A stretch of DNA of 64,000 bases, from assembly GCA_903813345.2 (NCBI GenBank), contig CAIIXF020000001.1, positions 18,805,915 to 18,869,914 of the forward strand. Reading direction: 5' to 3'. The notes beneath the pieces are model-generated. The model had not been told where the DNA came from and searched no databases. It saw only the letters and a program-made list of their open reading frames with translations. The translations under genes were made by a program, and so were the position numbers. The stretch comes from Owenia fusiformis (lineage: Eukaryota; Annelida; Polychaeta; Sabellida; Oweniidae). Below, in pieces: positions 57,167-64,000 of this stretch (positions within the stretch are counted from its first letter, which is position 1; each line of letters begins with the position of its first letter).

Positions 57167-59429
57167 ATAGAAACATTGTACAAGGTCCAACTTTTGTATA
57201 TTTCAGATAGTTTCTATTTTTACATACCGTATACTGTTTCAATATGGTCCTTTGATTGCTTATTTTTTAGATTCAACATTCTTCCAAACATTAAAAATTT
57301 TGCTGTAGCGGGAACAGGGTTGACCCTTGACCTATCTTTGATTCCAACTACAACAAACCCTGTGTTGCAATTCTTATGCCTTCATATTATCGTATCATTT
57401 CTAAAATGAAGCCCTCCGATTGGTCAGTTATTGTGCTGTATCAATCTGTATTGCTAATGAGATTATCCCCATTGATCATCTCTGTAGCAATACAGATAAT
57501 ATTGGTACGGAGGGGACAATCTCAGTAACAATACATAGAATACAGAATATTTCCCAGGGGTTATCTCCTTAGCAAAATGTATCGGTTCAAGATCACACAA
57601 TAAACACGTTATAGATTGATTTGAAGTGCAATACAGAATATATTGTGCTCTAAATATTCTGTATTGACACTCAATTTCATCTCATTCCTATACTAGACTA
57701 CGCCCCACTCTGATAATTGTAACTCCTTCCTTACATGAAAGGTTACACATTCCAACCTATTTCAAACCATCTGTATGATGATACTAGACACTTTCTGGGT
57801 AGTTGGACTTTCTATAGGGGTGGCAGACGGCCCTCGGACCAATTTATACCCCTACCCCCAAAAAACCATGGGGGTACTTTAATACCAGCCAATAAAAAGA
57901 ATACTAATGCATGCCAGATATTCATTGTTTTATATTGGGTAGGGCATGTTATGGTTAGTAAGTGCCAAAAATTTCCAATCTCTAACTTATATGGTTAGCA
58001 TAGAAACAGTATTTATATCTCGAAATATTCTCAATTTGACCCCCTCCCAAATGTGTCCCTTTGTTCTCAAAGTGAAATATTTGCAAATCTGTTTGGATTT
58101 TATGGCTGCTACTTTGTCAAAAATTGTATCAATATGTATATTTTAACATTTAAACGCTGAAAAGTGTTCATAATGATCCTATAAATCAATAATATTTATC
58201 AAATATAGTCACACATAGCTGCTTTTAGGGAAAAGTGGGCGTGGCACTTTTTGGTACGCGTGTACTTGTTGCAGCATTAAATGAAAAATACATATTATAC
58301 TAATAACAATTGACATTTAATTAGCATCTACTTATGTTGTGTAACATTGTAATATGTTCATTATCATTATTAGACACTTTAAATATTTTATATAAGTGTT
58401 ATCCTGACCCTTCCCTTTATCCCTACACCCTTCAAGGTGGGCATTACCAATCGTGTAAAGTTAACATTTCTGTTTGATTTATTTTTACCATAGACAAGGT
58501 ACAAAAGCTTTACCATGAGTACTGACCTTATTAGGTGCTAAACTGATGAATGGATAGGTAGATGGCAGCACTTATGCTGGTTGGACTACACGCTAGCATC
58601 TACCATAGACACATATTGATTTACCATATTTGTTATTTTGGATTAAAGTAAAACTGCTTTCGCACCAAACTTAATGAGATTCAGATTGTGTTTGAAACTA
58701 TATGATCTTCAGATTTTGTGTGAACCTTAAATTCATGACAATCAAAAGAATTCAACATTTAGGAAGTCAACATTAAGATTATTAACATCGTCTCAATGAG
58801 AATTAAGTGTGACCTTTTTCAGAAAGTTAAAGATCATAGAAAATTGAACATAATCAAAGTTCCTCAGTAGAACATTTAATCTCCTAAAATCACATTAAAA
58901 CTATATCAGCAATATTTCCAAGCTAAATAGTATAAAAATTTCGATCACATCATTTGCAATGTTTTCATTATTCGATAGTTCAACCCTATATGAATTATTG
59001 ATGATTTTAAAAGTGCAAGGAATCTAAATGAATCAAGGAAGCCAGTGATATGTATATGCCTTATTAATTGTTGACTTATACAATGAAATAGATTTAGATG
59101 CAAGTAGAAATAATTTTGCTTTACATCATTAAAAATTCAAAATTCAGTCAAATAAGTGATATCATATTTGAAATCTTCATGAAGAATTACATTTCTTCAT
59201 GCAATAAGTTAACCTTTTAGTGAGTAGTTGTGACTCATGTAATCATGCACTTATACAATTTGTCAGTAAAAGTTATTTATCCTATACTTAGTGTTATAGG
59301 TAAATAAAATGCATGAATATAATTGATACCTTAGATGAGTGGGGATATACATGTACTGCATATCCCGCTTTATCCCATACTTGGTCGTGTTTCAGGTACA
59401 TAAAATAGGTTTGTAAAAACTTATATTTT

Positions 59430-59790
59430 CATCAGCGGGCAGATATAGCTTTACATTCTGTTGCGAGCGGGCAGATATAGTATATCTGCCCACTCCGTCA
59501 TAATCGCCCTTGGGCAGATATATTATATTTGAATCGGGATAGTTCCAATATCCTGAACCTCATATAGGATAATCTCTATGTATCGCCAGGTTTATCACCC
59601 GCTCAGTAATCCCCTGCAGGAATTTCATTCTGTGCAATTTCTCATATTTTCGTATATGATAAATAATTTTGGTTACAAGGTATAACCCTTGGGAAATACA
59701 ATATTCTACCCTCAACCCCTCGGGGAGGTATATTGTATTTCCCTCAGATATATTGTATTTCCCTGTATTAAAAACTTCCCATTAATTAAA
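59430..59790. repeat. Cluster of GGGCAGATATA and CTCGGGGAGG hairpins
   Basis: GCGGGCAGATATAG (twice) with TATCTGCCCACTCC, and AACCCTTGGGAAATACAATA with TATTGTATTTCCCTCAGATA around a CCCCTCGGGGAGG loop. Confidence 0.6.
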
Positions 59791-60469
59791 CCTCATATAT
59801 AATGCACACCATTTGAAGTATAAATCAAAACTATGAATTAGTGATATCCATGTTTCTAACGAAAGCATGAATTTGAAAGAAACAAACATTCTACTCATAT
59901 GGTATAAAGATATTACCAGTTGTGTCCATTTTAGATTTGATTGAAGAACTTCATTAGAGGCAATTTTAAAATTACAATATATTAAAAGAGGCTCTGTTGC
60001 TTAGATGGGAGAATCAATTAGCTGCATTGTTCAGTTTATGACAAAATTGATGTTTAGTGTTACTTTCATGAACACCCATCCTGTAAAATAGCATTTTGAA
60101 TCCAGTAGTTTGTATATCGATGAATTAGATAAGGCATTGTCGAGGAAAAATATCCAACAAGATTACTAGTTTGCTCATGAAATTAGGCATACTTTAACTT
60201 GAAACAATTTGTAACACTCAAATTTTGGGGTTTGGAGATCAAAGTAATAATGATGAAAAACAAGCAATTTTAAAATATTTAAATATTTAAGATTTTTGTT
60301 AGCCTTTGTTTTGTCTGTTTTATTCTCAAATAAATCATGGTCATCAATTCTATTGTTACATAATCATCATTTACCAATTTTAAAATTAAATATTACTGGT
60401 TAGAGAATGTGATTTCTTACTTTAGGTTATATTTATATCCCGATTTATATGTATAATAATAATTGATGA

Positions 60470-60690
60470 AGACGAATAGAGATTATCCTCTATGAGGTTC
60501 AGCGTATTAGAATTATCCCGAGGCCAATATAATATATCTGGCCGAGGGTCGTAGGTCCCGAGGGAAGATATTTTCTATTGGCCAAAGGCCTTAGGTCCTG
60601 GGGGAAAAAATATTATATTCGCCAAGGGATAATCCTAATAGCATGAACTGACTATAGGATTATCTGTTTATCCCATATCAATCTTTCTTA
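60470..60690. repeat. Composite hairpin with GGCCGAGGGTCGTAGGTCC loop
   Basis: AGATTATCCTCTATGAGGTT at the left and ATAGGATTATCTGTTTATCC at the right; AATTATCCCGAGGCCAATAT against GCCAAGGGATAATCC. The centre holds GAGGGTCGTAGGTCCCGAGG. Confidence 0.65.
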
Positions 60691-63219
60691 TCTGGTTCAC
60701 ATTGTTCAATTGGCCAGAGTTAGAAAGAATACAACCACATAAATGTATTCATGACTAATTTTGTTTTCTTGACCTTAGGAGGATTCTCCTGTTTTTTAAG
60801 TATTCATCCACATATTCTCGAATCATTGATTATTAACGTATTAAGTATGCTACTTCCCTCATTGCTAATCATACACAAATGATGATTATGACTTAGTGGG
60901 CAGGTGTAATATATCTGCCCTCTCAGGCAGGGACATTAGCTATATCTGCCCGCTGATGAAAATATAAGTATTTATAAACCTGCTATATGTATCTGAAACA
61001 TATCCAAGTATGGGACAAATGTATCTACTTTTTTTGATTGCATACACTAAACAGATTTGTTTAGGAATTATATGAAGTATTTCAAAAACATATACCGAAC
61101 CACTATTGAAGGATCTAGGAATCATTGAAAATACAGCATATCAGAAACATGTGTAAATTGTTTATCTTGCAATTATTTTGCTAAATACTAATAGAAATTA
61201 TACTGTACCTTCCAGAGAATAGCTTTTTTGTTAACTATGAGCCAATGAATGAATGGATGCATTTTATTATAACTGCAAAATTATGCTCTATGCAATTCAT
61301 ACGAAAAATAAATTTTGCCATATTAGAATCAAGTATAATCTTTAATCCATTGGATAGATCATGCATTGACTGATGTTGAGGTATTGATAAAAGAAGTGTC
61401 AAAATAGATTTTAGTGTTATGTATTAGGCAAAATATTAGGAAGGGTATAAATGGTCTCCAATCTTTCTAGTTTTGAGTATTACGTCTTCTTGCTTTGATT
61501 CAAATTATCCTCGGTCACTATTTGTAACCCCTCCCTCCTTCCCCATTTAGGCCATGGATATGAAGATGATTTAGAGGTTATGTGAAGGATACTAGGGAAG
61601 GGTTAATAGCCAGAGTTAAATTAGTTCATTTAAGTTTAATCATAAATGTTATGCAATTCACACTAGCATCAAATATCATACCAAAAGGATTGAACTGTTT
61701 ATTACTTTTCAATTGCAGTAAACATGGTAAAATGGTTCTAAATATTGAACATTGTTGAACAAGCATAGATGACTTGAATAGCTCTAGATGACTTGAACGT
61801 ATCCATTCATATTCTAGGAACAAGTCAATGAATAAGTAAGACTTGACTCTTGACAGGCTTAAAAGACCGAGGACCCTATAAGACTTAAACTAAAAGTTCA
61901 TTTGACCATTGATGACCTACCTATGATAGGGAAGGGTCAGGATAACACATGTATAAAATATTTAAAGTGTCTAATAATGATAATGAACATATTACAATGT
62001 TACACAACATTAGTAGATGCTAATTAAATGTCAATTATTGTTAGTGTAATCTGCATTTTTCATTTAATGCTGCAACAAGCGCACAAGTACCAAAAAGTGC
62101 CACGCCCACTTTTCCCTAAAGCAGCTATGTGTGACTATATTTGATAAATATTATTGATTTATAGGATCATTATATCAACTTTTAAGTGTTTTAATGTTAA
62201 TATAGATATAATATTACACATTTTGACAAAGTAGCAGCCATAAAATCCAAACAGATTTGCAAATATTTCACTTAGAGTACAAAGGGACACATTTGGGAGG
62301 GGGTCAAATTGAGAATATTTCGAGATATAAATACTGTTTCTATGGTAACCATATAAGTTAGAGATTGGAAATTTCTGGCACTTATTAACCATAACATGCC
62401 CTACCCAATATAAAACAATGAATATCTGACATGCATTAGTATTCTTTTTATTGGGTGGTATTAAAATACCCCCATGGTTTTTTGGGGGTAGGGGTATTAA
62501 TTGGTCTGAGGGCCGTCTGCCACCCCTATAGAAAGTCCAACTACCCAGAAAGTGTCCAGTATAATCATACAGATGGTTTGAAATAGGTTGGAATGTGTAA
62601 CCTTTCATGTAAGGAAGGTTGCATTTCTAGAGCACTTCTACAGAATGGCTTACAGTCTATACAGAATTTCTCAAGCCCAATATATCCTGTATTGCCCTTC
62701 GAATCATTTGATAGCTTATAATATCATAATCTGATATGGTATGGTTTCAGATCCTTTTAGAGAAAATATATTTGAGATGGTTAATATGGATTTTTTCTGC
62801 TTCATCATTAGCACCCTTGGTATAAGCAGCTAACGAAAATTGACTGGTACGGGTCAAAAGCTGGACTGGTACGGGTTAACGGTTTTATTTGAATTTAAAA
62901 CAGCCATAACTTGCTCAATATTGACTTCCTCGTGTCTAATTTGAAATATATGATGCCTCCCGATGCTTTTAAGTACCCCAATTTTTTACAGATTTTTAAA
63001 CGGACCAAAACTCTCTAAATGCGCATTTATGCTCTTTTTTCTCGAGAACGACTGTCTCATTTTCACGATAACTTTTATTTAGTACTTCTAACATATAAGA
63101 TCTATTTTTCCCCATCAAGGTATGATGTAAATGACATGCTATTTACATCTTGTGAGTTTCAATGACGCGCGTTTGATTTTATAAAAAATGCCAAACACAG
63201 AATTTCATCCTGCTTGCAG

Positions 63220-63266
63220 CGAGAAGACGGACCGGTTTGGGGCAATAGAACCGGTCCGTCTTCTCG
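63220..63266. repeat. Perfect 18-bp hairpin
   Basis: CGAGAAGACGGACCGGTT, an 11-base loop, AACCGGTCCGTCTTCTCG. It sits at the centre of the palindromic element. Confidence 0.95.
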
Positions 63267-63337
63267 AAAAGAGCATAAATGCGCATTTAGAGAGTTTTGG
63301 TCCGTTAAAAAATCTGTAAAAAATTGGGGTACTTAAA

Positions 63338-63834
63338 GTGTGCGCCAAAGTTTAAAACTGCGCAGGCGCACCGCTCTCGCTGAACTATATAAAGAGATTA
63401 CCAGGTACACGATTCAGAGGTAAGCCAGGAAGGCGAACGATCTTCGTCTCGTGATGATTTCCCATATAATCGTAACCAGGGAAGTTTCACCATTGAAATT
63501 GAAAATTACTATTAGATATACTTTGTAGATGTTATTTATGAAGATATTTAGTGTTTGCATCAATCAAATGGCTCATTTTGAACATATAAAAAGTATTTGT
63601 GTTTTGTTTCCCAGGGAATTGTATTGTATGTAGTACACACATAAATAGTGTACATTATACAGTACTTGAATAGCCTGGTTTATATAATATTGAAGGGCAT
63701 GCTGATTACATGCACATGAGTACATGAATGAAGGCCTAATATTGATATACGTAGCTTGCATACCTAAATAAAAAATAAACTCTTCTAATCCCCTAATGTA
63801 AACACGGCGGTATACGTAGCCCGATTTATTGGGG
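63338..63834 (+). promoter_or_regulatory. Promoter-like insertion
   Basis: Starts with TGTGCGCC and CTGCGCAGGCGCA (NRF1-like, 63358-63370), then TATATAAAG (63386-63394) and, about 27 bases downstream, a donor-like CAGAGGTAAGCC. GC content is locally high. Its ends match a short repeat of the host palindrome, so it is an insertion. Function not shown. Confidence 0.35.
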
Positions 63835-64000
63835 ACTTTAAAAGCATCGGGAGGCATCATATATTTCAAATTAGACACGAGGAAGTCAATATTGAGCAAG
63901 TTATGGCTGTTTTAAATTCAAATAAAACCGTTAACCCGTACCAGTCCAGCTTTTGACCCATACCGGTCAATTTTCGTTAGCTGCGTATACCAAGGGTGAT

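Larger units (their letters stand above)
57725..62612. mobile_element. 4.9-kb inverted-repeat element with ~690-bp arms
   Basis: 57725-58420 (CCTTCCTTACATGAAAGGTT ... TATCCTGACCCTTCCC) returns inverted at 61927-62612 with high identity. Smaller inverted pairs nest inside: 59421-59460 with 60938-60977 (TATTTTCATCAGCGGGCAGA) and 59532-59572 with 60477-60530 (AGATTATCC...GAGGTTCAG). All share a centre near 60.0-60.2 kb, so the whole looks like an eroded giant palindrome. The left arm has an ATG-started frame of 87 codons and the right arm one of 149; they differ by a TAC/TAG change. No transposase recognised. Confidence 0.75.
62812..64000. mobile_element. Palindromic element with interrupted right arm, reaching the window end
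   Basis: The left arm CACCCTTGGTATAAGCAGCT ... runs about 160 bp and returns inverted at 63835-63998. A second arm pair is 62965-63055 with 63255-63345 (ACTCTCTAAATGCGCATTTA). In the right arm about 490 bp are inserted between GTACTTAAA and ACTTTAAA. The left flank is ATCATTAG; only AT is visible beyond the right terminus, compatible with an 8-bp duplication. Confidence 0.75.

Noticed and set aside
57275-57411. FAVAGTGLTLDL as the P450 I-helix exon
   Set aside because: Superficially like the AGxxTT motif, but the phase after an acceptor does not fit exon 3's phase 1, the Thr pair is absent and the flanking residues do not match a P450.
63573-63899. 108-residue minus-strand frame
   Set aside because: Crosses the junction between the palindrome arm and the inserted segment; no domain and a likely chance frame.

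Overview
This window is an AT-rich piece of nuclear DNA from an animal, most likely a marine invertebrate. Four conserved animal genes lie in it as spliced exons with GT-AG introns, and about half of the sequence is made of repeats. The repeats include several element families with a tandem core, an (ACGG)n run and a 3' hairpin, an architecture described from bivalves and other invertebrates (pearl/HINE-type, Helitron-related). A mollusc or other lophotrochozoan fits, but the species cannot be fixed from sequence alone.

Layout. (1) 1-4,700: degenerate 1.23-kb tandem repeat carrying an 833-bp foldback insertion. (2) 4,762-13,331, minus strand: 5' half of an oxysterol-binding-protein-related gene (ORP9/OSBPL9 type: PH domain plus start of the linker; the sterol-binding domain would lie left of the window). 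(3) 13,332-13,700: compact divergent promoter. (4) 13,701-24,349, plus strand: complete DEPDC1 gene, 11 coding exons, 951 codons plus stop. (5) 24,600-30,790: intergenic, with a MITE, a recent 140-bp tandem duplication and small repeat remnants. (6) 31,175-38,235, minus strand: last three coding exons of NIP7 (60S ribosome biogenesis); the exon for the first ~48 residues was not found. Two long repeat elements sit in its gaps. (7) 38,255-52,590: tandem segmental duplication, foldback elements, a mariner relic and a promoter-like segment inside an inverted repeat. (8) 52,595-53,861, plus strand: first three exons of a CYP2-clan cytochrome P450; the haem-binding half is not found in the window. 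(9) 54,000-64,000: two large composite repeats, a 4.9-kb inverted repeat with ~690-bp arms, and a palindromic element reaching the window end.

The genes do not form a pathway. ORP9 is a lipid-transfer protein, DEPDC1 a cell-cycle regulator, NIP7 a ribosome assembly factor and the P450 a microsomal monooxygenase. The shared ORP9/DEPDC1 promoter carries an E-box/CLEAR-like site beside ORP9 and a CHR-CCAAT pair beside DEPDC1, which suggests separate control of the two genes. The most unusual content is the repeat landscape: three element families with one common architecture, a group of hairpins with different arms but similar GAGGG/CGGTCC-containing loops, and two MITE insertions whose empty sites are preserved elsewhere in the same window.
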